This document shows positions 41,681 through 51,083 of a stretch of 64,000 bases of DNA, one piece after another. Under the pieces are notes generated by a model. That model saw only the letters and a list, made by a program, of their open reading frames with translations. It was not told the DNA's origin and made no database searches. Source of the DNA: Ruminococcus sp. (lineage in GTDB: Bacteria; Bacillota; Clostridia; Oscillospirales; Ruminococcaceae). How positions within the stretch are numbered: the stretch's first letter is position 1; each line of letters opens with the position of its first letter. The stretch covers positions 1 to 64,000 of the forward strand of contig NZ_JAFUAG010000004.1 in assembly GCF_017464355.1 (NCBI RefSeq). Direction: 5' to 3'. The translations under genes and the position numbers were made by a program.

Positions 41681-42979
41681 ATGAAAGAGATAAATAAAGT
41701 CGAATACGAGGGCTTTAAGTATATAGAAGGCGGTGTGTGCGCAGCAAAGGGTTTCAAGGCAAATGGCCTTTACTGCGGTATCAAGAAAGCTATGGACGCA
41801 GCTGAGACCCCTGACGGAAATGAAAGCCCTGTATCAAATACAAAGCCCGACCTTTGTCTGGTAGCGGCTGATGTTATGTGCAGCGCTGCTGCTGTTTTTA
41901 CCCAGAACAAGGTAAAGGGCGCACCTGTTACCGTTTCGCAGAAGCATCTTGAAGCTACAGGCGGCAAGGCGCAGGGTTTTATACTTAACTCTAAAAATGC
42001 CAACACCTGCAATGCTGACGGCGAAGCAAAGGCTATCAGGATGTGCGAGCTGGCAGCTGAAAAGCTTGGTATAAAGACCGAGGAAATGCTCATCGCACAG
42101 ACAGGTGTCATCGGACAGATAATGCCTATCGAGCCAGTTGAAAAAGCTATGGATGACCTATATAACGGCCTTGCCTATGACGGCAACGAGAGGGCTGCTA
42201 TTGCTATAATGACAACTGATACAGTCAAGAAAGAAGTAGCTGTTGAATTTGAGGTAGGCGGAAAGACCTGCCATATCGGCGGCATGGGCAAGGGCAGCGG
42301 TATGATACACCCCAACATGGCTACTACCCTGAATGTTATTACCACTGACTGCGCAATAAGCGCACAGCTTCTTAAAAAGGCGCTGACAGACATCGTCAAG
42401 GTGACTTATAACTGCCTTTCTGTTGACGGCGACCAGTCTACCAATGATACCTGTGCGGTTATGGCAAGCGGTCTTGCAGGCAACGAAGAGATAACTGCTG
42501 AGGGCGCAGAATACGAGATATTCAAGCAGGGTCTGTTCATCATTATGAGCAACATAACCAAGATGCTGGCTAAGGACGGCGAGGGTGCAACCAAGCTGCT
42601 GGAATGCAATGTATGCGGTGCTAAGGATCAGGACGATGCTATTATCATAGCTAAGAGCGTTATCTGCTCTCCCCTGTTCAAGTGTGCTATGTTCGGTGCT
42701 GATGCCAACTGGGGACGCATACTCTGCGCTGTGGGCTATGCTGATGCTGAATTCGATATAAACAAGGTAGATGTTAAGATAGCTTCCGCCAAGGGCGAGA
42801 TACACGTTTGCGAAAACGGCGCAGGTGTGGCATTCTCTGAGGAAGAGGCCAAGCAGATACTTCTGGAAGATGAGATATTCATAAACGTATGCGTAGGTGA
42901 CGGCGAGGGCAAGGCTACAGCCTGGGGCTGCGATCTGACCTACGATTATGTAAAGATAAACGGCGATTACAGAAGCTGA
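41681..42979 (+). CDS. argJ: Bifunctional ornithine acetyltransferase / N-acetylglutamate synthase
   Basis: Recycles the acetyl group from N-acetylornithine to glutamate, and may also acetylate glutamate from acetyl-CoA. The 432 residues contain GKGSGMIHPNMATTLNV: self-cleavage is expected between Ala214 and Thr215, the latter being the nucleophile. GFILNSKNANTC and KCAMFGADANWGRIL are conserved. A 40-residue insert rich in Asp/Glu/Pro lies near the N-terminus. AAGGAGA precedes the ATG. No argE is in the window, consistent with the cyclic pathway. Confidence 0.95.
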   Translation: MKEINKVEYEGFKYIEGGVCAAKGFKANGLYCGIKKAMDAAETPDGNESPVSNTKPDLCLVAADVMCSAAAVFTQNKVKGAPVTVSQKHLEATGGKAQGFILNSKNANTCNADGEAKAIRMCELAAEKLGIKTEEMLIAQTGVIGQIMPIEPVEKAMDDLYNGLAYDGNERAAIAIMTTDTVKKEVAVEFEVGGKTCHIGGMGKGSGMIHPNMATTLNVITTDCAISAQLLKKALTDIVKVTYNCLSVDGDQSTNDTCAVMASGLAGNEEITAEGAEYEIFKQGLFIIMSNITKMLAKDGEGATKLLECNVCGAKDQDDAIIIAKSVICSPLFKCAMFGADANWGRILCAVGYADAEFDINKVDVKIASAKGEIHVCENGAGVAFSEEEAKQILLEDEIFINVCVGDGEGKATAWGCDLTYDYVKINGDYRS

Positions 42980-43013
42980 TATAAACTGAGAACAAAAGAT
43001 AAGGAAACAGAAT

Positions 43014-43760
43014 ATGGAAAATTCAATAAGCAATACTGTGGAAATGCCGTCAAATAAGGGCTTTATCAACAGGACAGCACTTAAGTACATAGTTATAGTC
43101 ACTATGGTGCTTGACCATGTGGCATGGGGCTTTGATGACAGGCTTGCGCCTATCGTTTGTCAGCTGTTCCACTTTGTGGGAAGATTGACAGGGCCGACAA
43201 TGGCATTCTTCCTGGCGGAGGGTTACAGGTATACCCATGATGTGGTGAAGTACCAGAAACGTCTGGGGATATTTGCACTTCTGTCCTGGCTGCCTTTTGT
43301 ATTCTTTGAAAAAGGGATCGATGGTGTCATAAAAAATCCTGCGGTACTGGTGTCACAAGGTGTTTTATACACGCTGTTTCTGGGCATCACTGCTCTAAGG
43401 GTGTGGGATAGCAAAAATATACCCGAGGATCGTAAGAGATTATTTATCGCACTTTTATGTGTAGCTTCGATCATCGGTGACTGGCCGATAATGGACGTTC
43501 TGGGACCGCTGTTTCTGCATATATACCGTGATAACAAAAAGAAGGAATACATTCTCGTTACATTGGTATATTCCCTCAATCTGCTGCTGGTGTTTGTGGC
43601 AGGCTGGTATAATCTTGGCGTGCTGCTGGTGCCGCTGATAATTATTTTCTGCTATAACGGCAAGGGCGGCAAAAAGAGCGCTTTTAACAAATGGTTCTTC
43701 TATGTGTTCTATCCGCTTCATCTGGTGATACTGGGCATACTCAGGTGGTATGTTTTCTGA
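43014..43760 (+). CDS. TraX-family membrane acetyltransferase-like protein
   Basis: A 248-residue polytopic protein of the TraX family (TraX acetylates F-pilin N-termini; chromosomal Firmicutes members have unknown substrates). Signatures: LKYIVIVTMVLDHVAWGF, LFHFVGRLTGPTMAFFLAEGYRYTHDVVKYQKRL (family motif F-x-x-G-R) and FYVFYPLHLVILGIL at the end. About eight membrane segments. It lies in the arg block, ten bases before a GNAT gene. Its acyl donor and acceptor are unknown. Confidence 0.88.
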   Translation: MENSISNTVEMPSNKGFINRTALKYIVIVTMVLDHVAWGFDDRLAPIVCQLFHFVGRLTGPTMAFFLAEGYRYTHDVVKYQKRLGIFALLSWLPFVFFEKGIDGVIKNPAVLVSQGVLYTLFLGITALRVWDSKNIPEDRKRLFIALLCVASIIGDWPIMDVLGPLFLHIYRDNKKKEYILVTLVYSLNLLLVFVAGWYNLGVLLVPLIIIFCYNGKGGKKSAFNKWFFYVFYPLHLVILGILRWYVF

Positions 43761-43769
43761 GGTGAGCTT

Positions 43770-44210
43770 ATGAAATTCAGAAAAATGACTATAGCCGATT
43801 ATGACAAGGTCTACGGTCTGTGGCTTGATACCAAGGGCATGGGGCTCAATGATGTTGATGACTCCCGCGAGGGCATAGAAAGATATCTTAAGAGAAATCC
43901 AACTACCTGCTTTGTCTGTGAGGATAATGATGAGATAATCGGTGTGATACTGTGCGGCAATGACGGCAGACGAGGTTTTATACACCACACCGCTGTCAAG
44001 GAGGACAGACGAAGACAGGGCATAGGCGGCGAACTGGTAAGGCTTGCGCTGGAGGCTCTCGGGAAAGAGAAGATAAGCAAATGTGCGCTGGTCGTTTTTG
44101 AGAGAAATGCTCTTGGCAACAGTTTCTGGAAGGCACAGGGCTTTACCGAGCGTGAAGATCTGGTCTACAGGAACATGGCGCTCAGGGAACTTGTTAGAAT
44201 AGATACTTAA
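43770..44210 (+). CDS. GNAT N-acetyltransferase
   Basis: A 146-residue compact GNAT. FIHHTAVKEDRRRQGIGGELVRLAL contains the complete acetyl-CoA loop (R-R-Q-G-I-G-G), and VFERNALGNSFWKAQGFTERED the C-terminal block. It resembles generic amino-acid or amine acetyltransferases. It is immediately upstream of argB, so a link to N-acetylglutamate formation is conceivable, but ArgJ already covers that and there is no direct evidence. Start with GAGGTGAG upstream. Confidence 0.85.
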   Translation: MKFRKMTIADYDKVYGLWLDTKGMGLNDVDDSREGIERYLKRNPTTCFVCEDNDEIIGVILCGNDGRRGFIHHTAVKEDRRRQGIGGELVRLALEALGKEKISKCALVVFERNALGNSFWKAQGFTEREDLVYRNMALRELVRIDT

Positions 44211-44259
44211 TTAATTACAATACAAATCAACCCTTAAGGGTAAAAAAGGAAGATGTAAA

Positions 44260-45123
44260 ATGGAAATTTCAAACAGTGTTAGGAGCCAGATACTCAGTGA
44301 TGCTCTGCCCTACATACAGAAGTATCACAACAAGGTCGTAGTTGTAAAGTACGGCGGAAATGCTATGACCAACGAAGCGCTGAAAGAAGCTGTTATGAGC
44401 GACATCGTGCTGCTGAGTGAGGTAGGCATAAAGGTAGTGCTGGTACACGGCGGCGGTCCTGAGATAAATGCTATGCTGAAAAAGGTAGGCATTGAGAGCA
44501 AGTTCATCAACGGCCTGAGGTATACCGATAAGGACACCATGGACATCGTTAAAATGGTGCTTTGCGGTAAGCTGAACAAGGAGCTGGTATCTGCACTGCA
44601 GCTGCACGGCGGCAATGCGCTGGGGCTTTGCGGCTGCGACGGCAGAATGATCATCGCGGACAAGCTTGAACGTGAGGACGGCGAGGATTACGGTTATGTG
44701 GGCGAGATAAGAAAAGTTACTACAAAGCCTATACTCGATGCCATAAACAACGGCTATGTGCCTATCATCTCAACTGTGGGCATCGGCGACGACGGACAGT
44801 CATACAATATAAATGCAGACACTGCCGCTTCAAGGATAGCTTCCTGCCTGAGGGCTGAAAAGCTTATCCTCATGACAGATATCGTTGGTCTGCTGAAGGA
44901 CAAGGACGATGACAGCACCCTGATACCTCAGGTAAATGTCAGCGAAGTCCCCTTCCTGAAGAAGTCGGGCATTATCAGCGGCGGTATGATACCCAAGATA
45001 GATTGCTGTGTGGAGGCAGTCAGACGAGGCGTCAAGAGGACCTCCATAATCGACGGAAGGGTTCCCCACTCTATCCTGATAGAACTGCTGACCAACGAGG
45101 GTATCGGTACGCAGTTCAATTGA
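44260..45123 (+). CDS. argB: Acetylglutamate kinase
   Basis: Second step of ornithine synthesis, phosphorylating N-acetylglutamate. The 287 residues carry VVVKYGGNAMTNEALK, VVLVHGGGPEINAMLKKVGIESKFINGLRYTD, NINADTAASRIASCL and GGMIPKIDCCVEAVRRGVKRTSIIDGR. The N-terminal helix (ISNSVRSQILSDALPYIQKY) is of the sort found in arginine-inhibited hexameric enzymes, so feedback control is likely. A 12-bp palindrome ACCCTTAAGGGT lies just upstream. Confidence 0.96.
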   Translation: MEISNSVRSQILSDALPYIQKYHNKVVVVKYGGNAMTNEALKEAVMSDIVLLSEVGIKVVLVHGGGPEINAMLKKVGIESKFINGLRYTDKDTMDIVKMVLCGKLNKELVSALQLHGGNALGLCGCDGRMIIADKLEREDGEDYGYVGEIRKVTTKPILDAINNGYVPIISTVGIGDDGQSYNINADTAASRIASCLRAEKLILMTDIVGLLKDKDDDSTLIPQVNVSEVPFLKKSGIISGGMIPKIDCCVEAVRRGVKRTSIIDGRVPHSILIELLTNEGIGTQFN

Positions 45124-45303
45124 CCGAATATTAACAAAACGATAATAGAACGCTGACCGCATCACCACACTTTCATAGTGATAATAATAAATCTCCCAAT
45201 TTTGAAGTGTATTGTTGATGATACAGAATGGCTTTTTTTCGTATTGGGATCAAAAAATATACAGACGTAGAACGGGCTATGGTCGGAAATAAAGGAGATT
45301 AAA

Positions 45304-45849
45304 ATGAATATACTTTTTTCTAATAAGACTACTACAAGATCTGAGAACAATATGTCTGACCTTGACCTTATGCAGGCCAATAACGCACTGGCCAGGGAAA
45401 AGAAGAAGCTAAGGTACACCGTAACAGCGGCCATTGCTATACCGCTGTTTATAATAATCTATTTTCTTCTTATGCCCAGAATGTTCCAGAATTACGGGAC
45501 TCTTCTCGTGGTGGGATTTATATGTCTGGTCATCGGCTACTTCCCTGCTGAGTTCGTAGTCAAATCTAAATACGGCAACAGCCAGGGGATCGGTGTAGCT
45601 GTGGCACCTGCAAAGACCTATACATACAATTTCACAGAAGATAAAATAATGATAATCCAGGATTTTGAAAGCATGAACATACCATATTATGCCATTGACA
45701 AAGTTACTCAAAATCCCTACTATTACTACATATACTACATGGGAAGCATTTATCAGCTGGATAAGAACGGTTTTACCACCAGCTGTGCTGATTTTGAAAA
45801 TCTCATGGCAAGCTGCGGTAAATCCATTGGCATAGAATATGGTAAATAA
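45304..45849 (+). CDS. YcxB-like membrane protein, function unknown
   Basis: A 181-residue protein with a charged N-terminal helix, two adjoining membrane segments (residues 38-80: YTVTAAIAIPLFIIIYFLLM and YGTLLVVGFICLVIGYF) and a beta-rich C-terminal part (KTYTYNFTEDKIMIIQDFESMNIPYYAIDKV then YYYYIYYMGSIYQLDKNGF), the layout of YcxB-like proteins. ATG 45304 has AAAGGAG upstream. It lies between argB and argD, so it is probably read with them. The 180 bases before it hold no ORF and only weak inverted repeats. Confidence 0.6.
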   Translation: MNILFSNKTTTRSENNMSDLDLMQANNALAREKKKLRYTVTAAIAIPLFIIIYFLLMPRMFQNYGTLLVVGFICLVIGYFPAEFVVKSKYGNSQGIGVAVAPAKTYTYNFTEDKIMIIQDFESMNIPYYAIDKVTQNPYYYYIYYMGSIYQLDKNGFTTSCADFENLMASCGKSIGIEYGK

Positions 45850-45869
45850 TATCGAAAGGATAATGTAAA

Positions 45870-47051
45870 ATGAATACTATAGAAAAATTCAACGAACACG
45901 TTATGCCCACCTACGGACGGTATGACCTTGTACTTGAAAAGGGCGAGGAGCGCAGTGCTGTCAGCGAGGAAGGCAAGGAGTACATAGATTTTGGCTCGGG
46001 TATAGGCACCAACAGCCTTGGCTACTGCAACGATGAATGGGTAAAGGCTGTATGCGACCAGGCACACAAGATACAGCATACTTCTAACTACTACTATACC
46101 AAGGTACAGGCTGATTTCGCAGCAAAGCTCTGCGAGCTGACAGGCTACAGCAAGATGTTCTTCGGAAACTCAGGTGCTGAGGCCAATGAATGTGCTATCA
46201 AGCTGGCAAGAAAGTACAGCTTTGACAAGTACGGCAAGGACGCTGAGCGCAATATCATCATCACACTGGTAAACAGCTTCCACGGCAGGACCATGGGCAC
46301 CCTTTCTGCTACAGGGCAGGACGTTTTCCACAACTACTTCTTCCCTTTCCTGCCGGGGTTTGTAAATGTTAAGGCCAACGACATCGATGACCTGAAAAAG
46401 GTGCTGGCTGAAAATGACGGCAAGGTATGCGCTATAATGTTTGAATGCATTCAGGGTGAGGGCGGCGTTGTCGGTCTGGACGAAGCATTCGTAAAGGCCA
46501 TATTTGAAGAGGCTGAGAAGAACGATATCCTCACAATATGCGATGAGGTACAGACTGGTGTGGGACGTACAGGCAAGTTCCTGGCCTGCGAGAATTTCGG
46601 TGTAAAGCCTGATGTTGTAACCATGGCCAAGGGTCTGGCAGGTGGTCTGCCTATAGGTGTTTGCCTTGCAAATGAGAAGTGCAAGGACGTGCTGACAAAG
46701 GGTACCCACGGTTCCACATTCGGCGGAAACCCTGTGGTATGTGCAGGAGGTCTGGCCGTGCTTAACAAGGTAAGCTCCGAGGACTTCCTTGATGAGGTCG
46801 TTCAGAAGGGTTACTACATCTGGCAGAAGCTTATAAACAACCCTGAGGTAACAGGCATAAGCGGACTTGGCCTTATGATGGGCATAAGCCTCAAGACCAA
46901 GAAAGCAGCCGATGTATGCAAGGCTTGTCTTGACAACGGCCTGCTCATACTTACAGCCAAGGAAAAGCTGCGTTTCCTGCCTCCGCTGAATATCAGCTAT
47001 GAGGAGATCGACAAGGGCATTGCGATACTTGAAAAGATACTCGCAGAATAA
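45870..47051 (+). CDS. argD: Acetylornithine aminotransferase
   Basis: PLP enzyme converting N-acetylglutamate semialdehyde to N-acetylornithine. The 393 residues include DFGSGIGTNSLGYCND, MFFGNSGAEANECAIKLARKYSF, NSFHGRTMGTLSATGQ, CDEVQTGVGRTGKFLA and TMAKGLAGGLPIG, where the Lys is the PLP-binding residue. AGGATAATG-type ribosome area. In the arg block, upstream of argF's own promoter. Confidence 0.95.
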   Translation: MNTIEKFNEHVMPTYGRYDLVLEKGEERSAVSEEGKEYIDFGSGIGTNSLGYCNDEWVKAVCDQAHKIQHTSNYYYTKVQADFAAKLCELTGYSKMFFGNSGAEANECAIKLARKYSFDKYGKDAERNIIITLVNSFHGRTMGTLSATGQDVFHNYFFPFLPGFVNVKANDIDDLKKVLAENDGKVCAIMFECIQGEGGVVGLDEAFVKAIFEEAEKNDILTICDEVQTGVGRTGKFLACENFGVKPDVVTMAKGLAGGLPIGVCLANEKCKDVLTKGTHGSTFGGNPVVCAGGLAVLNKVSSEDFLDEVVQKGYYIWQKLINNPEVTGISGLGLMMGISLKTKKAADVCKACLDNGLLILTAKEKLRFLPPLNISYEEIDKGIAILEKILAE

Positions 47052-47052
47052 C

Positions 47053-47081
47053 TTGACAAAAGCACAAAAAGAGTATATAAT
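47053..47081 (+). promoter_or_regulatory. argF promoter
   Basis: TTGACA (47053-47058) and TATAAT (47076-47081), spacer 17, directly after the argD stop. argF can therefore be expressed apart from the upstream arg genes. Confidence 0.8.
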
Positions 47082-47116
47082 TAATACTATCATTTCAAAA
47101 ATAACGGAGGTACACT

Positions 47117-48031
47117 ATGAAGCATCTTCTTAAAATGCTGGATCTTTCAAAGGAAGAGATAATCGACATACTCAACCTTGCAGATCAGCTCAAGTATGAA
47201 AACAAGAACGGTATCGAGCACAAGGTTCTTAAGGGCAAGACCCTGGGCATGATCTTCCAGAAGTCTTCCACACGTACAAGGGTATCCTTTGAGACAGGTA
47301 TGTATCAGCTGGGCGGACAGGCGCTGTTCCTTTCCAACCGCGATCTGCAGATCGGCCGCGGTGAGCCTGTGCAGGATACTGCAAGGGTGCTGTCACGCTA
47401 TCTGGACGGCATAATGATTCGTACTTTTGAGCAGAAAGAGGTCGAGGATCTGGCTGAGTACGGCTCTATCCCGATAATCAACGGCCTGACAGATTTCTGC
47501 CACCCCTGCCAGGTACTGGCTGATCTCATGACTATCCGTGAGTTCAAGGGTCAGTTCGAGGGCCTTAAGATGTGCTACATCGGCGACGGCAACAATATGG
47601 CTAACTCACTGATCGTCGGCGGACTTAAGGTGGGCATGGAAGTTTCCATTGCTTGCCCAGAGGGCTATCGTCCCGATCCCAAGGTACTGGAATTTACCAA
47701 GCAGTTCGGCGATAAGTTCTTCATGACTGATAAGCCTATGGAAGCTGCTAAGGACGCAGACGTTCTGTTTACTGATGTCTGGACTTCTATGGGTGAGGAA
47801 GCTGAAACTGAAAAGCGCAAGGTTGCTTTTGCAGGTTATCAGATCAATGATGAGATAATGGCTGCTGCTAAGCCTGACGCTATGGTACAGCACTGTCTGC
47901 CTGCTCACCGTGAGGAAGAGATCACCGAGAAGGTATTTGAGGCTCACGCTGATGAGATCTTCGAGGAGGCTGAAAACAGGCTCCACGCTCAGAAGGCCGT
48001 AATGGTCAAGGTAATGGGCGACAACAAGTGA
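47117..48031 (+). CDS. argF: Ornithine carbamoyltransferase
   Basis: Makes citrulline from ornithine and carbamoyl phosphate. The 304 residues contain FQKSSTRTRVSFE (carbamoyl-phosphate site), DFCHPCQVLADLMT, NNMANSLIVGG, FTDVWTSMGEE (the SMG-type ornithine loop) and VQHCLPAHREEEIT. ACGGAGGT precedes the ATG. It carries its own promoter and a terminator. The anabolic role is inferred from the surrounding genes. Confidence 0.96.
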   Translation: MKHLLKMLDLSKEEIIDILNLADQLKYENKNGIEHKVLKGKTLGMIFQKSSTRTRVSFETGMYQLGGQALFLSNRDLQIGRGEPVQDTARVLSRYLDGIMIRTFEQKEVEDLAEYGSIPIINGLTDFCHPCQVLADLMTIREFKGQFEGLKMCYIGDGNNMANSLIVGGLKVGMEVSIACPEGYRPDPKVLEFTKQFGDKFFMTDKPMEAAKDADVLFTDVWTSMGEEAETEKRKVAFAGYQINDEIMAAAKPDAMVQHCLPAHREEEITEKVFEAHADEIFEEAENRLHAQKAVMVKVMGDNK

Positions 48032-48082
48032 TCCTGAAATGCGCTCTTTTGTTATAGCGTATTACTGATATAGAAGCATAAG

Positions 48083-48127
48083 GCCATAGTACTTCTGATC
48101 TGAGACCAGGGGTACTATGGCTTTTCT
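48083..48127 (+). terminator. Terminator of argF
   Basis: GCCATAGTAC (48083-48092) and GTACTATGGC (48112-48121), exact ten-bp stem, then TTTTCT. Confidence 0.85.
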
Positions 48128-48170
48128 GTTGGCAATGCGTTATCCCCAGTGATTTTCCTATAGTACAAAT

Positions 48171-48202
48171 ATCCCCTGAAAGCAGACTTTCAGGGGATAA
48201 AT
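48171..48202 (-). terminator. Terminator of the U32 peptidase gene
   Basis: ATCCCCTGAAAG / CTTTCAGGGGAT, exact 12-bp stem with four-base loop, close after the minus-strand stop codon. Confidence 0.85.
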
Positions 48203-49420
48203 TTATTTCTTTATGCGAATAATGGAGTTCCTCGGGAAGACCAGATCAGATGTTATCGAAAGATCCATAGCTGCATGATTTGCAGTTTCTATAGACTCTC
48301 CCTTGTCGTTGAACATCTCGTTGACAGTGAATGTCACAGGTTCGCCCTCCGGGGAAAGAACTTCCACTTCATCACCAAGGTTGAACTTGTTTCTCTGCTG
48401 GGCATATATCCTGCCGTTCTCACAGTGGTCGATAATAGCAACAACGTCATATTCACGGACATAACCGCTGTTTTCGTAATACTGGCTCTCCTTGGGGTGG
48501 CCGAAGAAAAATCCTGTGCAGTAAGCACGGTGGCTTACCTTGAAGACTTCATCTTTAAGCCATTGGGGCAGCTGATAGTTTTCGGGGGCGGCCTTGTAAA
48601 TATCCATAGCCTTGCGATAAGCGTTGGTTATGACCGAAACATAGTAGGAGGATTTTGCCCTTCCCTCTATCTTGAAACTGTTGACACCTGCCTTGGCAAG
48701 CTTGTCAAGATGTTCGATAAGGCACATATCCTTCGCATTCAGTATGAAAGTTCCCTGCTCGTCTTCAAATATGGGGTAAAATTCATCGGGACGCTTTTCT
48801 TCCATAAGGTGATAACCCCAGCGGCAGGGCTGTGCGCATTCGCCGCGGTTGGCATCACGGTTGGTAAGATACTGTGAAAGCAGACATCTTCCCGAAAAGC
48901 TTACACACATAGCACCGTGAACAAAACATTCGATATCCAGTTCTGTGGGAGTCTTTGCCCTTATCTCGGCTACTTCCTCCAGAGTGAGTTCCCTTGCGAG
49001 GACTACCCTTTTGGCGCCCATGCTGTAAAACTCATTGGCTGTGGCATAATTAACTATGCCTGCCTGAGTGGAAATATGTATCTCCATATCAGGAACGAAC
49101 TTCTTTGCCAGCGCCAGCAGACCCAGGTCGGTGATGATAAGTGCATCGACACCTGCAGCGGCTGCATCTTTGACAAAGCCCTCAAAGGCGGGTATCTCAC
49201 TGTTTCTCGGAAGTGTGTTGCAGGTAAGATAGACCCGCTTGCCTTTGCTGTGGGCAAGGCTGCAGGCTTCAGCAAGCAGTTCGGGGGTAAATTTTGCAGA
49301 AGCTGCCCTCATACCAAAAGCAGTTCCGCCGAGGTAAACCGCATCTGCGCCGTAGTCCAGCGCAGCGTGCAGTCTTTCCATATCGCCAACGGGCGATAAT
49401 ATCTCAAGCAGTTGTGACAT
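48203..49420 (-). CDS. U32-family peptidase / rRNA-tRNA hydroxylation-type protein
   Basis: A 405-residue U32 'collagenase-like' protein. The family signature is clear: ECFVHGAMCVSFSGRCLLSQYLTNRDANRGECAQPCRW, with the Fe-S or zinc cysteines. N-terminal LSPVGDMERLHAALDYGADAVYLGG is also typical. Recent members of the family hydroxylate tRNA or rRNA (TrhP, RlhA), so an RNA-modification role is likelier than proteolysis; which RNA is unknown. mltG lies 17 bases upstream in the same direction. Confidence 0.9.
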   Translation of the reverse strand: MSQLLEILSPVGDMERLHAALDYGADAVYLGGTAFGMRAASAKFTPELLAEACSLAHSKGKRVYLTCNTLPRNSEIPAFEGFVKDAAAAGVDALIITDLGLLALAKKFVPDMEIHISTQAGIVNYATANEFYSMGAKRVVLARELTLEEVAEIRAKTPTELDIECFVHGAMCVSFSGRCLLSQYLTNRDANRGECAQPCRWGYHLMEEKRPDEFYPIFEDEQGTFILNAKDMCLIEHLDKLAKAGVNSFKIEGRAKSSYYVSVITNAYRKAMDIYKAAPENYQLPQWLKDEVFKVSHRAYCTGFFFGHPKESQYYENSGYVREYDVVAIIDHCENGRIYAQQRNKFNLGDEVEVLSPEGEPVTFTVNEMFNDKGESIETANHAAMDLSITSDLVFPRNSIIRIKK

Positions 49421-49437
49421 TATGATTTCCTTCGTTA

Positions 49438-51066
49438 TCAGTAATTATCGTAGTTTTCTTCCTCGTAATTCTCTTCGCCTTCACCTTCGACCTCGCCGTT
49501 GTCTTCTTCTCCGTTGTCAACAGCTTCAACAAGGCCTGCGAGGATCTGGTTCTTCTCGTGCTCTTCAAGAGTTTCAGCGTAGAATGTTTCGCCTGTTTCA
49601 AGGTTATTACAGAAGTAGTAGTACTTGGTCTTAGCAGGTTCAAGAACAGCCTTTATGGCATCCATACCGGGGTTGCAGATAGGTCCTGCGGGCAGGCCTT
49701 CTATAGCGTAGGTGTCGTAATACTCAGTATAATGAGCCACTGTATCATCGTTGCCCGCTTTCTTCTTTATTACCTCGTTGATATATTTGTAGGTAGTATC
49801 TGTCTGGAGCATGGGATAGGTATCGGGGTCATGCAGACGATTGAGGAATACCGAGGCTACGGTGGGCATCTCATCAACATTAGCAGCCTCAAGCTGAACG
49901 ATGGAGGCCAATGTCATTGTTTCATTCAGTGTCAGACCCATTTCATTCATCTTCTTGTACATGGAGTCTGTTATCTTTGAATCAAAATGCTCTCTCAGCA
50001 CCTTGGTGATGTTGTAAGCATTATCATCAACGTAGAACTCGTAGGTATCAGGGAAGCAATAACCCTCTCTTGAATAGAATGCATTTTCGTTATCGGTTAT
50101 ATAGCTCTCAAACTTATAATCCATGTTCTTCTTGAATTCAAAGAGAAAGTCATCAGCGGAGCACACACCGTTTTCTTCCAGCTTGGCAGCGATATCCGTA
50201 AGATATTCGCCCTCGTAGAAAGTAATGGTAACTGTTTCATAACGCTCTCTCTGCTTCTCCATTACTTCAACCATATCGGAGTAAGGCATGGAGGGCTGCA
50301 GGGTGATATCACCGGGATATATGGTCTTCGGCTTCATTACCTTTACAGCCAGCAGGAAGAGGTCCTTGTTCTTGATTATGCCGTTTTCAAACAGCAGATC
50401 GGCTATCTCTTCATTGGTCGAACCCTCGGGGATATTAAAGGAGATATCCTGCTCACTTTTGCCTATGCCGTAGAATTCCATACCAAGAGTAAGTCCGCCT
50501 ACAGCCAGCAGCATGGAAACTGTGAGAATTATAGTTACCAGTATTATACCGCCGAAGATGGAGCCGTTAAAGCCAATGCCCTTCTTTTTCTTCTTTTTCT
50601 TCTTACCCGAAGACTTTTTGCCGCTGCTCTTCTTCTTTGCAGGTGCAGTATTTTTCTTTGCGGGCTTTTTAACGGGAAGCTCATCTTCTTCATCTTCCTC
50701 GTCAAATTCATATTCGTCATCATCAGCCTCGACCTTGCCGAAGTGCTTTTTCAGCTCATCATCTGAAGAACCCAGTTTTGAGGTCTCAGCATTTTCTTTA
50801 GCCTTTTCTATGAGGTCATCTGCTTCACTTATAACAGGTACCTCAGTCTGTTCCTCTGCAGGTGCAGGCTCATCTGCTATGATATCGATATCCTCGTCGT
50901 CAAGCACGGCTTTTCTTGCAGGCTTGTCCTTTTTCAGCGATGCCAGCAGCTCATCTATCTCATCTACAGCAGAAGACTTTTCTTTTTTATCAGCCTTGAA
51001 AGATATATCATCAAAGCTATCGTCGTTACCAAGAATTTCATCTATATCCTTATTCTTGTCGCTCAT
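49438..51066 (-). CDS. mltG: Endolytic transglycosylase MltG
   Basis: Cell-wall enzyme that cuts nascent glycan strands. The 542 residues consist of a long acidic/Lys-rich cytoplasmic region (1-165, including a dense Lys stretch before the membrane), one membrane helix (about 172-197), a LysM-like domain (FNIPEGSTNEEIADLLFENGII) and the YceG catalytic domain with LASIVQLEAANVDEMPTVASVFLNRL containing the catalytic Glu, followed by LPAGPICNPGMDAIKAVLEP. The extended cytoplasmic tail is longer than in Escherichia coli MltG but common in Clostridia. ATG 51066 is preferred to a GTG four codons earlier that overlaps the AAAGG site. Confidence 0.93.
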   Translation of the reverse strand: MSDKNKDIDEILGNDDSFDDISFKADKKEKSSAVDEIDELLASLKKDKPARKAVLDDEDIDIIADEPAPAEEQTEVPVISEADDLIEKAKENAETSKLGSSDDELKKHFGKVEADDDEYEFDEEDEEDELPVKKPAKKNTAPAKKKSSGKKSSGKKKKKKKKGIGFNGSIFGGIILVTIILTVSMLLAVGGLTLGMEFYGIGKSEQDISFNIPEGSTNEEIADLLFENGIIKNKDLFLLAVKVMKPKTIYPGDITLQPSMPYSDMVEVMEKQRERYETVTITFYEGEYLTDIAAKLEENGVCSADDFLFEFKKNMDYKFESYITDNENAFYSREGYCFPDTYEFYVDDNAYNITKVLREHFDSKITDSMYKKMNEMGLTLNETMTLASIVQLEAANVDEMPTVASVFLNRLHDPDTYPMLQTDTTYKYINEVIKKKAGNDDTVAHYTEYYDTYAIEGLPAGPICNPGMDAIKAVLEPAKTKYYYFCNNLETGETFYAETLEEHEKNQILAGLVEAVDNGEEDNGEVEGEGEENYEEENYDNY

Positions 51067-51083
51067 CCTGTATATCACCCTTT

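Noticed and set aside
45124..45303. Small RNA in the argB to membrane-protein gap
   Set aside because: Only short, weak inverted repeats (CCCAAT/ATTGGG, ATCAC/GTGAT); no promoter plus terminator pair.
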